DNA of 64,000 nucleotides. It comes from an uncultured Puniceicoccaceae bacterium (GTDB lineage Bacteria > Verrucomicrobiota > Verrucomicrobiia > Opitutales > Coraliomargaritaceae). This document shows, piece after piece, positions 31,669-43,709 of the stretch. The position numbers and the translations under genes were made by a program. Under the pieces are notes generated by a model that had not been told where the DNA came from, did not search any database, and was given only the letters and a program-made list of their open reading frames with translations. The stretch lies in NCBI GenBank assembly GCA_913044165.1, contig CAJWMY010000001.1, forward strand, positions 30,468 through 94,467, given 5' to 3'. Positions within the stretch are counted from its first letter, which is position 1. Each line of letters starts with the position of its first letter.

Positions 31669-34098
31669 GTGAATCGTTTCTTAATGGCATTTGTATCGTT
31701 TTTTTTAATACTGCTGTTTTCTACTGCATCTAAACTAGTGGGACTAGGGTTTTTGGATGTCAATGATTCTAATCGGACAGTATTGAAAGAGCTTGAATCA
31801 ATTATTATTGAAAAACCGATTGAAAGCTCTAAACTTAGAAAAGCAGTTGCAGATTTTAATGCTTTGTGGGCTTATCGGGTGGGTTATTTACTTGAAATTG
31901 AAAAACCAAGTTTTGACAAAGGAAGGGGAATTTATTTAAGGCAAAGTAATAACTTAAAGTCTAAAAAAGCAGGGGCATTTTCAGTTAAGATTAAAAGGAG
32001 AGGAATATTTGTTGTTGCACGGAATGATGAAGGTTTATCGAATGCCTTATATTATCTAGCTCATGAGCTACTAGGGGCTCGATGGTATTGGCCCTCGCCA
32101 CTTGGCTTTGAATGGGTAGGCGAAGTTCCTGAAGCCTGCGAATTCCCTAGCACAATAATTGAGCCTAGCTTTAGCATGAGGGATTTATATGGGGCAGATT
32201 ATGAATATGGATTAAGGAATCGCTTATCTAGCGGTTATTCCTTTAACCATAATTTAGCTAAAATATTTAATCCAATTTACCAAACGATAGCACCTGATAT
32301 ATTTGCCAGGTTAGGAGGCAGGAAAGTAATTTCTAAAGGAAATACAGGCTATGACCCACAGCCAAATCTCACTAATAAAGGGGCTGTTCAGTTAGCCTCG
32401 CAGGTAGCGATTGATTATTTCAAAATAAATTCTTCAGCAAAAAGTTTTTCCATATCTCCTAATGATAATACTCTATACGACACAACAGAAGCCACGGAGC
32501 AGGTGGTATCTCCTTTGACTTATTTTAGAAGGCGTCCTAATTATACAAATTTAACTTTCGAGTTTGCTAATCAAGTTGCCAACAAGGTATTTAATGAAGC
32601 AGGCTTATGGAAAACGGATAAGGGCGAAGATCGCTATTTGGGAATGCTTGCCTATTACTGGTCAGAACAATCTCCAGACGTGCCTTTACATCCTAGGATA
32701 TTGCCTATTTTAACATCTGATCGGGCACAATGGCATGACCCTAATTATCGAATTGAAGATAGAGCATTAATTGAAAGATGGGCAAAAACTTCGGTACAAA
32801 AATTAGGAGCATGGGATTATTATTTTGGAGCACCATATCCTTATCCGAGGCAATTTAATCAATGGATTAGCGAAAGTATACCATATTTATATAAAAATCG
32901 AGTGGATGTCTTTTTTTCGCAGTTACCTTCGATGTGGGGATTAGATGGACCTAAAGCATGGCTCGCTACTCAATTACTTTGGAATGCGCATCTAGATTCG
33001 AATTATTTGCTTAATGAATTTTACGATGAATTTTTTGGGGATGCGTCTAATGCAATCAGGGCGTTTTATGAGATAGCCGAATCTCATAGAAATAAAAATG
33101 AAGGCGATGCGAAATGGATAAAATTTTATTTAGATGAATCAGGTATCGGCCTATTCCCAAAGTCAGTTATAAAAGAAATGCGTTCGCAAATCGAAGAGGC
33201 CATGAGCCTTGTGGAATCATCGAGTCGCTATTATAAAAGACTGGTCATAGTTTCAGAGGCATTTGAATTAACGGAATTATACCATGCGTATCATTCTGCG
33301 CGTATTAGTCTGCTTGATTACATTGCGCATGAAGAAATAAAAGGAGGAATCAAAAAAGTAAAAACCCTAGAAGAGAACAAGTCTAAATATTTTAGCAGAG
33401 CAGAGGAGTTGATTAAAAATCCTTTGCATGGGCATTTCAGTTATTTTTTAAAGCTTGGACAGACAGACCCGATTATATGTAGTATAGTTCCAATTATAAA
33501 AGAGAATGCAGGAATTGAAGAGGCATTTAAAAAACAATATGAAAAAGAATTTTCAATCGGCCACGAATGGGTAAAAGCTAGGGACTCATTTAGAGCTCAA
33601 ATCGGAAATCCATCACTTGAGGCTTCTTTTGAGAATGCTAAAAAAAGGGATTTTCTTGGACCGAAAATTCCAGAATTAAAGCATTGGCAGATATCTTTTA
33701 GACCCGCTGAGGCATTTAAGATTGAGCCAATTTCTTGGAATGCAGGCCGGACAAATGGTCTGCGTATAACTAATGCAGATATGTTCAAATTATATAACTT
33801 ATCGACTTTAGGCTCCGAGAGAGACTATATATTAACAGCAAAGATTAAGTCCAAGATCAGTCCGGATTGCCGCGCGCAATTACGAATTGATTGGGTGAAC
33901 AAAGCAGGAATAAAATTTGAATCTAAAAGATTGATTCAAATATCGAATGGAGATTTAAATAAGTATCTTCAATTAGAGATACCATTAATTGCACCCCTAG
34001 AGGCGAAAAAAGTAAAGATCCAATTTACTCTGAGCAGACAAGGTAAAGATGACTTCATTGATATTGAAGAAATCAACCTTCTAAGAAGACTTAAGTGA
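31669..34098 (+). CDS. DUF4838-like secreted protein with C-terminal beta-rich/carbohydrate-binding-like region
   Basis: Signal peptide; LSNALYYLAHELLGARWYWPSPLGFEWVGEVPE and the long Trp-rich middle region resemble DUF4838 proteins. Confidence 0.65.
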   Translation: MNRFLMAFVSFFLILLFSTASKLVGLGFLDVNDSNRTVLKELESIIIEKPIESSKLRKAVADFNALWAYRVGYLLEIEKPSFDKGRGIYLRQSNNLKSKKAGAFSVKIKRRGIFVVARNDEGLSNALYYLAHELLGARWYWPSPLGFEWVGEVPEACEFPSTIIEPSFSMRDLYGADYEYGLRNRLSSGYSFNHNLAKIFNPIYQTIAPDIFARLGGRKVISKGNTGYDPQPNLTNKGAVQLASQVAIDYFKINSSAKSFSISPNDNTLYDTTEATEQVVSPLTYFRRRPNYTNLTFEFANQVANKVFNEAGLWKTDKGEDRYLGMLAYYWSEQSPDVPLHPRILPILTSDRAQWHDPNYRIEDRALIERWAKTSVQKLGAWDYYFGAPYPYPRQFNQWISESIPYLYKNRVDVFFSQLPSMWGLDGPKAWLATQLLWNAHLDSNYLLNEFYDEFFGDASNAIRAFYEIAESHRNKNEGDAKWIKFYLDESGIGLFPKSVIKEMRSQIEEAMSLVESSSRYYKRLVIVSEAFELTELYHAYHSARISLLDYIAHEEIKGGIKKVKTLEENKSKYFSRAEELIKNPLHGHFSYFLKLGQTDPIICSIVPIIKENAGIEEAFKKQYEKEFSIGHEWVKARDSFRAQIGNPSLEASFENAKKRDFLGPKIPELKHWQISFRPAEAFKIEPISWNAGRTNGLRITNADMFKLYNLSTLGSERDYILTAKIKSKISPDCRAQLRIDWVNKAGIKFESKRLIQISNGDLNKYLQLEIPLIAPLEAKKVKIQFTLSRQGKDDFIDIEEINLLRRLK

Positions 34099-34113
34099 GT
34101 AAAAAAATATACA

Positions 34114-35601
34114 TTAAGGAAGCTGAGTGGCACCCATTAAGTAATAATCACATTCACGTGCTACAGCCCGGCCTTCATTGATTGCCCAAACAATTAAGGA
34201 TTGCCCTCTACGAACATCACCTGCAGCGAATACTTTATCTACAGATGTTTTAAATTTTCCGTATTCAGCTTTGATATTTGAGCGGGGGTCTTGTTCGAGT
34301 CCTAGTTCTTCCACAATCGTATTTTCTGGTCCAAGGAATCCCATGGCTAAAAGAACTAAATCTGCTTTAAGTACATGCTCGCTACCCTCAACTTTCTTAG
34401 GCATGAACCGGCCATTTTCGCTAACCCATTCAATATTATGAACATGTACTGCAGTGACATTACCATTTTCATCACCTTCAAATCTGCTAGCGCTCATAAG
34501 ATATTGTCTTGGATCTTCGCCTTGTACAGCATCAGCTTCTTCTTGGCCATAGTCCATTTTGTAAACTTTTGGCCATTCGGGCCATGGGTTGTTCGCCGCT
34601 CTTTCTTTTGGAGGCTTTGGCATAATTTCTAATTGGCTGACATGTTTACATCCATGCCTTAACGAAGTGCCAACGCAGTCGGTGCCAGTATCTCCTCCTC
34701 CAATAATTACGACGTGCTTACCTTTGGCTAATTCAGAAAATTGGTTAGATTTACCTTCTTTAATATCCCAAATTTCTTTTGTATTAGGGCCTAGAAATTC
34801 CATTGCATAACGAATATTCTTCAATTGTCTCCCTTCAATCGGTAGGTCTCTAGGTTTAGTTGCTCCACAGCACAAGATAACAGAGTCAAAATTATTTAGA
34901 AGTTCTTTAGCGGAAATATCTTTCCCTATTTCTACGCTGCATTGAAACTTAATACCTTCTTTTTCCATCAGATGGACGCGTCGCATTACTGTATTTTTTT
35001 CAAGTTTCATGTTAGGAATGCCGTACATTAGTAGACCGCCTGGGCGGTCAGCTCTTTCAAAAATAGTGACGGAGTGCCCTGCCTTATTAAGCTGATCAGC
35101 AGCTGCAAGACCAGCAGGGCCTGACCCGACAACGGCTACTTTTTTATTTGTTCTTTGTTTTGGGATTTTAGGTTTAACCCATCCTTCTTCCCAAGCTTTA
35201 TCAATAATTGAACATTCGATGTTTTTAATCGTAACAGGAGGCTCAATAACTCCAAGGACGCAAGATCCTTCACAAGGAGCAGGGCATACTCGGCCAGTAA
35301 ATTCAGGAAAATTATTAGTTTTGCTTAGACGCAAATAAGCTTCCTCCCAACGTCCTTTATAGACTAGATCATTAAATTCAGGGATTAAATTATTAATTGG
35401 GCAACCACTTGCCATATTACTTAGAGTAATTCCAGTATGACAGTAAGGAGTACCGCAGTCCATACACCGAGAACCTTGTCCTTGAATATTGTTAATTTGA
35501 AAATCTTCGTGGATTTCATTCCAATCTTTTAATCGTTCTTTTGGAGTACGATTAGGAATAGTCTTGCGCTTAACTTCTAAAAATCCTGTTGGTTTTCCCA
35601 T
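34114..35601 (-). CDS. gltD: Glutamate synthase small subunit
   Basis: [12 protein letters not shown]...[27 protein letters not shown]; dinucleotide-binding motifs [13 protein letters not shown] and [17 protein letters not shown]. Confidence 0.96.
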   Translation of the reverse strand: MGKPTGFLEVKRKTIPNRTPKERLKDWNEIHEDFQINNIQGQGSRCMDCGTPYCHTGITLSNMASGCPINNLIPEFNDLVYKGRWEEAYLRLSKTNNFPEFTGRVCPAPCEGSCVLGVIEPPVTIKNIECSIIDKAWEEGWVKPKIPKQRTNKKVAVVGSGPAGLAAADQLNKAGHSVTIFERADRPGGLLMYGIPNMKLEKNTVMRRVHLMEKEGIKFQCSVEIGKDISAKELLNNFDSVILCCGATKPRDLPIEGRQLKNIRYAMEFLGPNTKEIWDIKEGKSNQFSELAKGKHVVIIGGGDTGTDCVGTSLRHGCKHVSQLEIMPKPPKERAANNPWPEWPKVYKMDYGQEEADAVQGEDPRQYLMSASRFEGDENGNVTAVHVHNIEWVSENGRFMPKKVEGSEHVLKADLVLLAMGFLGPENTIVEELGLEQDPRSNIKAEYGKFKTSVDKVFAAGDVRRGQSLIVWAINEGRAVARECDYYLMGATQLP

Positions 35602-35620
35602 GATATTATGTGTTTAAAAA

Positions 35621-38600
35621 TTAATGACCTGCTCTAACATTTTCCTCAAAAGCAGCTAGTATTGCATCATCGCCCTCTAGGCCTCTTTCTTTCGCTCTTT
35701 CTTGTGCTTGAAGAACGCGTTCATAATCTTGAGGCATGACTTTTAAAAATTTTGCAGAGGAATCTTTCCAATTATTCAGAATAGATTGGCCTCGCTTTGA
35801 CTTCGTTAATTCTGAATGGGTCTCAATCCGAGACTTTACTGATTGAATTTCAGCATCACTGCATTCTATTAGGCTATACACATTTACCATAGCTGGATTA
35901 ACTGAGTGGCGGGTTAGTGTATTATCTTCATCATAAAAATAAGCAATGCCGCCAGACATTCCGGCGGCAACATTTCTGCCGGTGGTGCCAATATTAATAA
36001 CAATGCCTCCAGTCATATACTCTAGACCATGGTCTCCAATACCTTCAATCACAACTTTTACTCCTGAATTTCTAACACAAAATCGTTCACCAGCTATTCC
36101 TGCTATATAAGCTTCACCGCTAGTTGCTCCATAGAAACAAGCATTTCCAGTTATAATATTCTTGTGAGCTATGAAAGTAGATTCTGGGTCAGGGCTAACA
36201 ATGATTTTACCTCCAGAAAGACCTTTCCCTAAATAGTCATTTGTATCTCCGACAACTTTAAAAGTCATCCCTTTTGGGCAGAAAGCGCCTAAGCTTTGTC
36301 CTGCAGAGCCCTTGAGATTAATTTTAATTGTATCTTCAGGTAAACCATCTAGGCCATATCGTCTGCTAACTTCTGCACCAGTCATTGTGCCAACTACACG
36401 GTTAGTATTAATGACCGGTAGGTTGATCTCTACAGGCTTCCTATTATCGAGGGCAGGCTTAGCCAAATCTAAAATTTGAGTTACATCGAGGCATTTATCC
36501 AGAAGGTGGTCTTGGCTCATTTGGCAAAAAGTTCCAACTTCAGGTCCAACTTTTGGGCGGTATAGGATTTTGCTATAATCCAGACCTTTCGCTTTCCAAT
36601 GTTCTATTGCATTCCTAAGTTCTAAATTATCTACATTCCCAACCATTTCATTAATGGAACGGTATCCAAGTTTTGCCATAATCTCACGAACTTCTTCTGC
36701 AACGTAATTCATAAAATGCACTACAGCATCTGCTCCGCCCATAAATTTCTTTCTTAATTCTGGATTTTGAGTAGCAACCCCAACAGGGCATGTATTTAAG
36801 TGACAAACGCGCATCATTAGACAGCCCAATGTAACAAGTGGAGCTGTAGCAAATCCAAACTCTTCCGCCCCTAGTAGACAAGCAATAGCAACATCTCGAC
36901 CGGTTTTTAACTGCCCATCAGTTTCAACAACAACGCGAGATCGTAAATCGTTAAGCAGTAAAGTTTGATTAGTTTCTGCTAGACCAAGTTCCCAGGGCGC
37001 TCCTGCATGTTGAATTGATGATCTTGGAGATGCTCCGGTACCACCATCATAACCCGATACAAGGATTACATCCGCCTTTGCTTTAGCAACTCCTGCAGCT
37101 ATAGTCCCAACCCCAACTTCTGAAACTAATTTAACATTAATTCGAGCTTGGTGATTCGCATTTTTACAATCATGTATAAGTTCCGCTAAATCTTCAATTG
37201 AATAAATGTCATGATGGGGAGGTGGAGATATTAATCCAACTCCGGGCGTTGTCCCTCGTGTTTTAGCAATTTGAGGTAGGACCTTATGCCCAGGCAACTC
37301 ACCGCCTTCGCCTGGCTTCGCCCCTTGCACAATTTTAATTTGTATCTCATCTGAATTAGCTAGGTAAAAACTAGTAACACCAAAACGACCTGAAGCTACT
37401 TGTTTAATTGCGGAACGACGGCTATCCCCATTTTCATCTCGAGTAAAACGCTCAATTTCTTCTCCACCTTCTCCGGTATTGGATTTTCCTCCAATCCGAT
37501 TCATCGCAATAGCGAGTGTTTCATGAGCCTCTTTAGAGATCGAACCGTAAGACATCGCCCCAGTTTTAAATCGTTTAACAATCGCCTCTGCTGGTTCAAC
37601 TTCTTCAATCGGAATTTCCTTTGATTTATCAAATTTGAATTCCATTAATCCGCGAAGTGTATAGAGATCCTTAGATTGGTTGTTTATGACTTCAGAATAT
37701 TCTTTAAAAACGGCATAATCGCCTAGACGTGTAGCTTTCTGAAGCTTATGAATCGTTACTGGATTAAGTAGGTGTTTCTCCCCACCTGAACGCCATTGGT
37801 ATATGCCTCCAGGGTCAAGTGCATCATCGCGGTTATCATCTCTTTCTGCGTATGCCTTTATGTGACGATTTTTAATATCTTCAGAGATACCTTTAAGCCC
37901 TATGCCTTCAACGCGAGAAGCAGTGTTAGTGAAGTAAACGTCAATCAAATTCTGGTTGAGGCCAATAGCTTCAAAAATTTGAGCGCCTCGGTATGATGCA
38001 ATAGTAGAAATACCCATTTTGGACATAGTTTTAATCACGCCATTTAGGTTTGCTTTTAGGAAATTATGGCATGCTAAATCTGAATCCATATCAATATCTT
38101 TTTTATCAATGGCATACCTTATGGACTCAAGTGCAAGATAAGGGTTGATGGCATCGGCACCGTAACCTATCAGCAATGCGTAGTGGTGCACTTCTCTTGG
38201 TTCAGCGGATTCAATAATTAAAGATACTTTAGTGCGGGTTCCTTTTCGTATGAGATGTTGATGAAGTCCAGATAGTGCCAATAGTGTAGGTATGGGAGCT
38301 TTATTTGCTGAAACATCTCGGTCTGAAAGAATAAGTAAATTATCTCCATTTTCAATGGCTCTATCGGCTGACATAAACAAAGAGTCTAATCCTTCTTTTA
38401 ACAATTCTTCATTTATAGCTTCAGAATTAGTTATTGGAAAAGTGATTGGTAATGTATTAACGCTGAAACCCTCTTCGTTAACTGCCTTAATCTGAGCTAT
38501 TTGTGAATTATCTATAAGTGGAGATTCTAATTTAATCATTCTGCAAGATCTCGCAGTAGGATTCGTTAGATCTCCTTCAGAGCCTAAAAATGAAATACTG

Positions 38601-40237
38601 GCAGTAACTAATTCCTCTCGAATTGGATCAATAGGAGGATTTGTGACTTGGGCAAAGAGTTGCTTGAAATAATTATAAATTAATTGTGGTTGGTCTGAAA
38701 GTACAGCAAGCGGCGCATCATTACCCATTGAACCAAGTGGCTGCTTGCCGGTTTTAGCGCTCGGGGAAATAATAAAACGAATATCCTCAAAGGTAAAACC
38801 AAAGGCTTTCTGCCTATCTTCTATTGTATTGTAGTTATCTTTAAATTCAGATTCAATTTTAGGTAAATCACTAAGATTAATTCGATTAGCTTTTAACCAT
38901 TCTCCGTAAGGTTGTTTTTTTGCTATAGATTCCTTTAATTCTTTATCATCTATAATGCGACCTTGTTTCATATCAATAAGGAACATTCTTCCAGGCTCTA
39001 ATCGTCCTTTTTTAATTACACTTTTAGGGTCGACGTTAGCAACTACACCAACTTCAGAAGCAAGAATAATTTTGTCATCATCGGTTATGTAATAGCGGGA
39101 GGGTCTTAATCCATTTCTGTCTAATGTAGCACCAACCTGAATTCCATCTGAAATAGCCATAGATGCAGGGCCATCCCATGGCTCCATTAGGCATGCATGG
39201 TATTCATAAAAATCTCTTTTGTAGGAGGGCATATTTTTGTGGCGTTCCCATGGTTCAGGCACCATCATCATCATAGCTTGCGCAAGGCTTCTTCCAGACA
39301 AGACAAGGAACTCTAAGCAATTATCAAATTTTTGAGAATCGGAGCCATCTTCACGTATGATTGGTAGAATCTTCTTTAGGTCCTGCCCGAATACCTCACC
39401 TGCTAATTGCATTTGACGTGCATGGAGCCAATTTTCGTTACCTCGAACAGTATTAATTTCTCCATTATGACATAGGTAGCGAAATGGTTGGGCTCTAGGC
39501 CAGCTAGGAAAAGTATTTGTTGAAAACCTTGAGTGTGTAAGAGCTAGCGCTGACTCCATTGCTTCATCCGATAGATCTGGGAAATAAGGCTCAAGTTGCG
39601 CAGTTGTTAGCATGCCCTTGTAAGTCATAGTGCGAGTCGAAAGAGAGCCTATATAAAATTCAGATTCATTATTAGATTCTTTGTATTTAAGGATGTGGGA
39701 ACAGAGCCTTCTTATTATATATAATTTTCTTTCAAATTCTAGACCTTGCTCGATCCCTTTAACTCGTTTAATGAAAAACTGTTTCATATGAGGCTCACAT
39801 TCAGAGGAAGCTTTTCCAAGTATTTCGCTTCTTACAGGAACATCTCTCCATCCAAGAAGGTTCAATCCTTCATCTAAGATGATTTTCTCAACGATTGTTT
39901 CTTGTTTTTTTCTAGTTTTGTTATTTTTTGATAAATAAACAAAGCCCACGCCATAATCACCTTCTTTAGGAACCTCAAATCCACACTCTAATGGGCAAAC
40001 TTTTTGAAAAAAAGAGTGTGGTAGCTGGATAAACAAACCGGCGCCATCACCCGTAATTGGATCGCAACCACAGCCACCTCTGTGGTCTAAATTAACACAA
40101 GTTTCTAATGCATCCTTTATAATGCTGTGCGACTTATGTCCTTTTATATTTACAATGAGACCAATACCACAGTTTTCATGCTCAAACTTAGGGTCATATA
40201 AGCCTTGTTTTTGTGGTTTACTGTATTTTTTACCCAT
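35621..40237 (-). CDS. gltB: Glutamate synthase large subunit
   Basis: 1538 aa; [17 protein letters not shown]-terminal amidotransferase; [22 protein letters not shown]; upstream of gltD. Confidence 0.97.
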   Translation of the reverse strand: MGKKYSKPQKQGLYDPKFEHENCGIGLIVNIKGHKSHSIIKDALETCVNLDHRGGCGCDPITGDGAGLFIQLPHSFFQKVCPLECGFEVPKEGDYGVGFVYLSKNNKTRKKQETIVEKIILDEGLNLLGWRDVPVRSEILGKASSECEPHMKQFFIKRVKGIEQGLEFERKLYIIRRLCSHILKYKESNNESEFYIGSLSTRTMTYKGMLTTAQLEPYFPDLSDEAMESALALTHSRFSTNTFPSWPRAQPFRYLCHNGEINTVRGNENWLHARQMQLAGEVFGQDLKKILPIIREDGSDSQKFDNCLEFLVLSGRSLAQAMMMMVPEPWERHKNMPSYKRDFYEYHACLMEPWDGPASMAISDGIQVGATLDRNGLRPSRYYITDDDKIILASEVGVVANVDPKSVIKKGRLEPGRMFLIDMKQGRIIDDKELKESIAKKQPYGEWLKANRINLSDLPKIESEFKDNYNTIEDRQKAFGFTFEDIRFIISPSAKTGKQPLGSMGNDAPLAVLSDQPQLIYNYFKQLFAQVTNPPIDPIREELVTASISFLGSEGDLTNPTARSCRMIKLESPLIDNSQIAQIKAVNEEGFSVNTLPITFPITNSEAINEELLKEGLDSLFMSADRAIENGDNLLILSDRDVSANKAPIPTLLALSGLHQHLIRKGTRTKVSLIIESAEPREVHHYALLIGYGADAINPYLALESIRYAIDKKDIDMDSDLACHNFLKANLNGVIKTMSKMGISTIASYRGAQIFEAIGLNQNLIDVYFTNTASRVEGIGLKGISEDIKNRHIKAYAERDDNRDDALDPGGIYQWRSGGEKHLLNPVTIHKLQKATRLGDYAVFKEYSEVINNQSKDLYTLRGLMEFKFDKSKEIPIEEVEPAEAIVKRFKTGAMSYGSISKEAHETLAIAMNRIGGKSNTGEGGEEIERFTRDENGDSRRSAIKQVASGRFGVTSFYLANSDEIQIKIVQGAKPGEGGELPGHKVLPQIAKTRGTTPGVGLISPPPHHDIYSIEDLAELIHDCKNANHQARINVKLVSEVGVGTIAAGVAKAKADVILVSGYDGGTGASPRSSIQHAGAPWELGLAETNQTLLLNDLRSRVVVETDGQLKTGRDVAIACLLGAEEFGFATAPLVTLGCLMMRVCHLNTCPVGVATQNPELRKKFMGGADAVVHFMNYVAEEVREIMAKLGYRSINEMVGNVDNLELRNAIEHWKAKGLDYSKILYRPKVGPEVGTFCQMSQDHLLDKCLDVTQILDLAKPALDNRKPVEINLPVINTNRVVGTMTGAEVSRRYGLDGLPEDTIKINLKGSAGQSLGAFCPKGMTFKVVGDTNDYLGKGLSGGKIIVSPDPESTFIAHKNIITGNACFYGATSGEAYIAGIAGERFCVRNSGVKVVIEGIGDHGLEYMTGGIVINIGTTGRNVAAGMSGGIAYFYDEDNTLTRHSVNPAMVNVYSLIECSDAEIQSVKSRIETHSELTKSKRGQSILNNWKDSSAKFLKVMPQDYERVLQAQERAKERGLEGDDAILAAFEENVRAGH

Positions 40238-40370
40238 GAAAAGCAGTTAAATTAGAAGTATGAGTATTAATGATTAACCATTAATTAAAAAGTATCAAAA
40301 GAGATTAGAATTTAATTTAAAGAATTTGAATGTCTATTAGAAAATGTCATCTGAATTATAAAATGGATTA

Positions 40371-40396
40371 AAAAACCGAGCTATTACTCGGTTTTA
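40371..40396 (-). terminator. Intrinsic terminator downstream of the glutaredoxin-like gene
   Basis: Perfect stem AAAACCGAG-CTATTA-CTCGGTTTT (40372-40380/40387-40395) followed by a T tract on the minus strand. Confidence 0.8.
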
Positions 40397-40426
40397 AGGG
40401 GTGGTTATGCCGATAATGATCCCTAA

Positions 40427-40762
40427 TTAGAAGAAACGGATAGTTTTCGTTCGCATCGCCTCATGTTCTTCATCGGTACAGGGTGCATCTATTGGTGAGT
40501 CTGGGATACCATCGTTAGATTTTACCAATGCGTTACTAAGTAGATAGTTTTCCACCTCCTCCCCACTTACATCTGCAAGCATCACGTCATTAATTTCGAC
40601 GCATGGGGATAAGGGTTGGCCTGATTTATCTACCATTTCAGCGTATTGCGTGGCGTCATTAATAATGTCTCTGTCTTCAAAGCTAAGATTATATTTTTTC
40701 ATTATGGCGCGAACGCCCATACTCCAACCACAGGTAGGTTTTAAATATGCAATAATTTTCAT
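40427..40762 (-). CDS. Glutaredoxin-like protein with CGWS active site
   Basis: MKIIAYLKPTCGWSMGVRAIMKKYNLSFEDRDIIND...GQPLSPCVEINDVMLADVSGEEVENYL. Confidence 0.75.
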   Translation of the reverse strand: MKIIAYLKPTCGWSMGVRAIMKKYNLSFEDRDIINDATQYAEMVDKSGQPLSPCVEINDVMLADVSGEEVENYLLSNALVKSNDGIPDSPIDAPCTDEEHEAMRTKTIRFF

Positions 40763-40822
40763 TTAAAAATATATATATTAGAATTGGTAGTTTTGTCAAC
40801 AAGCTGGATAAAGGAAATTTAA

Positions 40823-41260
40823 TTATTTACTAGTAGCGATGGCCGTTACTATTTTCCATTGATTGTCTATATCTTTCCCGATTGTAAATCTTGATGTAAA
40901 AAGCTCTTTTGTTTGATAAGCCACTATCATTTTATATCTAGGGATAATACTTGATTGGTACAAGAGGCCATTATGATCAAAATTAATGGTCTCTTCTGGG
41001 GTACCATTTAGTTTCTCAAAATGAATGCTTTTTATGGGCATACCTAATTCAAAACTTAAAGCTGTTTTTAGGATAGAAAGGTCTTTGGAGCGCATTCCTT
41101 CCAATGCGTATAATTCGAGCATTTTAGTAAGGCTTTCCGATGTATTTGCCATTTCAAAATCTTTAGCAAATAAATTTAAACTTTTTTGATGAATCCCAAA
41201 ATCTGAGCAAGAAAGGAGCGGAAAGAGAAGAATTGCGAAAATACTTTTTACTGATTCCAT
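40823..41260 (-). CDS. Putative lipoprotein of unknown function
   Basis: N-term MESVKSIFAILLFPLLSCSD looks like a lipobox; no recognised domain. Confidence 0.5.
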   Translation of the reverse strand: MESVKSIFAILLFPLLSCSDFGIHQKSLNLFAKDFEMANTSESLTKMLELYALEGMRSKDLSILKTALSFELGMPIKSIHFEKLNGTPEETINFDHNGLLYQSSIIPRYKMIVAYQTKELFTSRFTIGKDIDNQWKIVTAIATSK

Positions 41261-41282
41261 TTCCCAAACTGGCTACTATTTT

Positions 41283-41774
41283 TTAAAGCTCCCTACCATT
41301 ATCTCTATTTTGGGAAATTTCATTAACTAAGTTATTAGATTCTTTTATGCCAGTAGCAATTATATCAATTGAACCAATATCAGTAATTCCCAAACTGGTA
41401 TTAAGCGCACCTCTTAAATCATTTTGAATTGTCTCTTCTATAGTTCTTAGATGGCTCCCGCTTTCTATTCGTAATCGTATTTGAACATGAAGTCTTTTTC
41501 GACGAGTAAAAATTTTAGATTTCAATTGTGAGAGCCTTGAATTTTGATTGCAGATTGTTTGAATTAAATCTGAAACAGCAGAATGGCTAACTTGAACGGA
41601 ACCTTTCTCAGTTGAGTAGGCAATTAATTTAGGCCTCTTAAATGGTGCTGTAATGACATTAATTAAAAAAAGAAGCGTTAGACAAGTAATAGCTAGCAGT
41701 ATAATAGTAGCTAAAATAGTATTCGTTATCCCAATTTCTCCGAGGATTTTTATGAGGCCATCTATTATTATCAT
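41283..41774 (-). CDS. AmaP-like membrane protein (alkaline shock response membrane anchor family)
   Basis: N-terminal TM, then VQVSHSAVSDLIQTIC...LHVQIRLRIESGSHLRTIEETIQNDLRGALNTSLGI, resembling AmaP/Asp23-fold; next to an Asp23 gene. Confidence 0.6.
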   Translation of the reverse strand: MIIIDGLIKILGEIGITNTILATIILLAITCLTLLFLINVITAPFKRPKLIAYSTEKGSVQVSHSAVSDLIQTICNQNSRLSQLKSKIFTRRKRLHVQIRLRIESGSHLRTIEETIQNDLRGALNTSLGITDIGSIDIIATGIKESNNLVNEISQNRDNGREL

Positions 41775-41880
41775 ATTATTTTTTATCGGAGATCCTATCT
41801 AAATTTAGGTATCGATTTTTCGTCCGTTTATTAAGTAATAAATAAAATGCTATATGACCTAAAAGTTGTAACAAAAGAGA

Positions 41881-42309
41881 TTAGTCAGTATGCGTTTCAT
41901 CCCAATCATCAGTAGGAGTTGACTCAGTAGTTTTTACGCCATCTACAATTACATTAACTCTTGATACAGATCGGCTAGTCATCTTTTCGACTTGCTCAAT
42001 AATTCGGTGCTGAACCTGTTCGGCAACCTGGGCAAGCTCCACTCCGAATTTTAATATTACTTTGATATCGATAATATAATCACCAATTTCATCAGCTTTC
42101 ACGCGAACGCCTCGGTCAAATTTTTTTTGAGGAAACATATCGGCAATACCATCTACCAATCCTCCACCTACAGTAGCTACTCCTGTTACTTCGAGAGCCG
42201 CAAGGCGAACAATATTTGCAACAACATTGAAATTGATTTGAATGTCACCTAGGGTAGTTGACTCTTCGGAAACGAGAGGGATTTTTGTTTCTGAGTTTTC
42301 ATTATGCAT
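41881..42309 (-). CDS. Asp23/Gls24 family envelope stress protein (YqhY-like)
   Basis: [31 protein letters not shown]...[49 protein letters not shown]. Confidence 0.88.
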   Translation of the reverse strand: MHNENSETKIPLVSEESTTLGDIQINFNVVANIVRLAALEVTGVATVGGGLVDGIADMFPQKKFDRGVRVKADEIGDYIIDIKVILKFGVELAQVAEQVQHRIIEQVEKMTSRSVSRVNVIVDGVKTTESTPTDDWDETHTD

Positions 42310-42335
42310 AATAACAACATTTAAACTATTAAATT

Positions 42336-43700
42336 CTAGCTGTAAAGATTCTTAGGTGCTCGTTTTAAAAATTCTTCTATGTATTTGGTGGTCGCTTTAC
42401 CTGATCGAAAAGTTGGATCTTTAATAATAGCCCTGGAAAATGAAATATTGGTGGCTATTCCCCTTATAATGTATTCCTTTAATGCGCGGTCCATTCGGTC
42501 AAGCGCTAATTCCCTATTTCTTCCATAAGTGATAACTTTACTAATCATACTATCATAGTGAGGGGGAATAGAATAGCCTCCATAAACATGGGAATCAATC
42601 CTAACTCCGTGCCCGCCTGGAGGGTAGTATAGAGAGATTTCTCCAGGGCAGGGAGCAAAATTTTTAGCAGGATCTTCGGCACACACACGGCATTCTATAG
42701 CGTGTCTTATAAATTTAATATCTTTTTGTTCGTAGGATAGCTTTGCCCCACCTGCAATAAGGAGCTGTTCTTTGACTAAATCAATGCCTGTAACCTCTTC
42801 GGTTACCCCATGTTCTACTTGAATTCGGGTATTCATTTCGATGAAGTAATAGTTTTGTTCAGCATCAACCAAAAATTCAACGGTGCCTGCACCTTCATAT
42901 TTTACGGATTTAGAAAGCTTTACGGCGTCCTTACCCATTTTTTTTCGAGTTTCTTCCGAAATGAATGGAGAAGGGGCTTCTTCAATAAGCTTTTGGTGTC
43001 GTCTTTGAACAGAACAATCACGTTCCCCTAAATGAATAACGTGACCATATTGATCTCCAAGAACTTGGATTTCAATATGTCTCGGAGCTTCTAGAAATTT
43101 TTCAATATAAACGGATCCATTGCCAAATGCTTTATTGGCTTCGTTTCGTGCACTATTAAATTCTTTAGCAAATGCTACGGCATTATGAGCGACGCGCATG
43201 CCTTTACCCCCACCTCCCGCAACAGCCTTAATGATAACAGGAAATCCAATTTTCTTAGCTACAGCCAAGGCTTTAATTTCATTTTCTACAACGCCATCAC
43301 TACCAGGAATACAAGGAACTTTTGCTTTCGTTGCCATTTTTCGGGCTTTTGCTTTATCTCCAAAATTTGTTATGGCATCTGCTGATGGACCAATAAATTT
43401 AATTTTGCAATCAGCGCATTGCTCGGCGAAATCTGCATTTTCTGCTAAAAATCCATAGCCAGGGTGTATGGCATCAACATTTGCAATTTCTGCTGCAGCA
43501 ATAATTCTATCTGCTTTAAGGTAGCTTTGCCCGCTTACTGCAGGACCAATACAAATAGCCTCATCGGCTAATTGAACATGAAGAGACTGAATGTCGGCTT
43601 CTGAATATACAGCTAAAGTTTTAATCCCTAATTCATTACAGGCTCGAACGATACGCAGAGCTATTTCACCTCGATTGGCAATGAGAACTTTTTTAATCAT
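42336..43700 (-). CDS. accC: Acetyl-CoA carboxylase biotin carboxylase subunit
   Basis: [64 protein letters not shown]. Confidence 0.97.
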   Translation of the reverse strand: MIKKVLIANRGEIALRIVRACNELGIKTLAVYSEADIQSLHVQLADEAICIGPAVSGQSYLKADRIIAAAEIANVDAIHPGYGFLAENADFAEQCADCKIKFIGPSADAITNFGDKAKARKMATKAKVPCIPGSDGVVENEIKALAVAKKIGFPVIIKAVAGGGGKGMRVAHNAVAFAKEFNSARNEANKAFGNGSVYIEKFLEAPRHIEIQVLGDQYGHVIHLGERDCSVQRRHQKLIEEAPSPFISEETRKKMGKDAVKLSKSVKYEGAGTVEFLVDAEQNYYFIEMNTRIQVEHGVTEEVTGIDLVKEQLLIAGGAKLSYEQKDIKFIRHAIECRVCAEDPAKNFAPCPGEISLYYPPGGHGVRIDSHVYGGYSIPPHYDSMISKVITYGRNRELALDRMDRALKEYIIRGIATNISFSRAIIKDPTFRSGKATTKYIEEFLKRAPKNLYS

Positions 43701-43709
43701 CGGATGCGT

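Noticed and set aside
34178-34810. Plus-strand ORFs antisense to gltD
   Set aside because: Shadow ORFs opposite strongly conserved GltD coding sequence.
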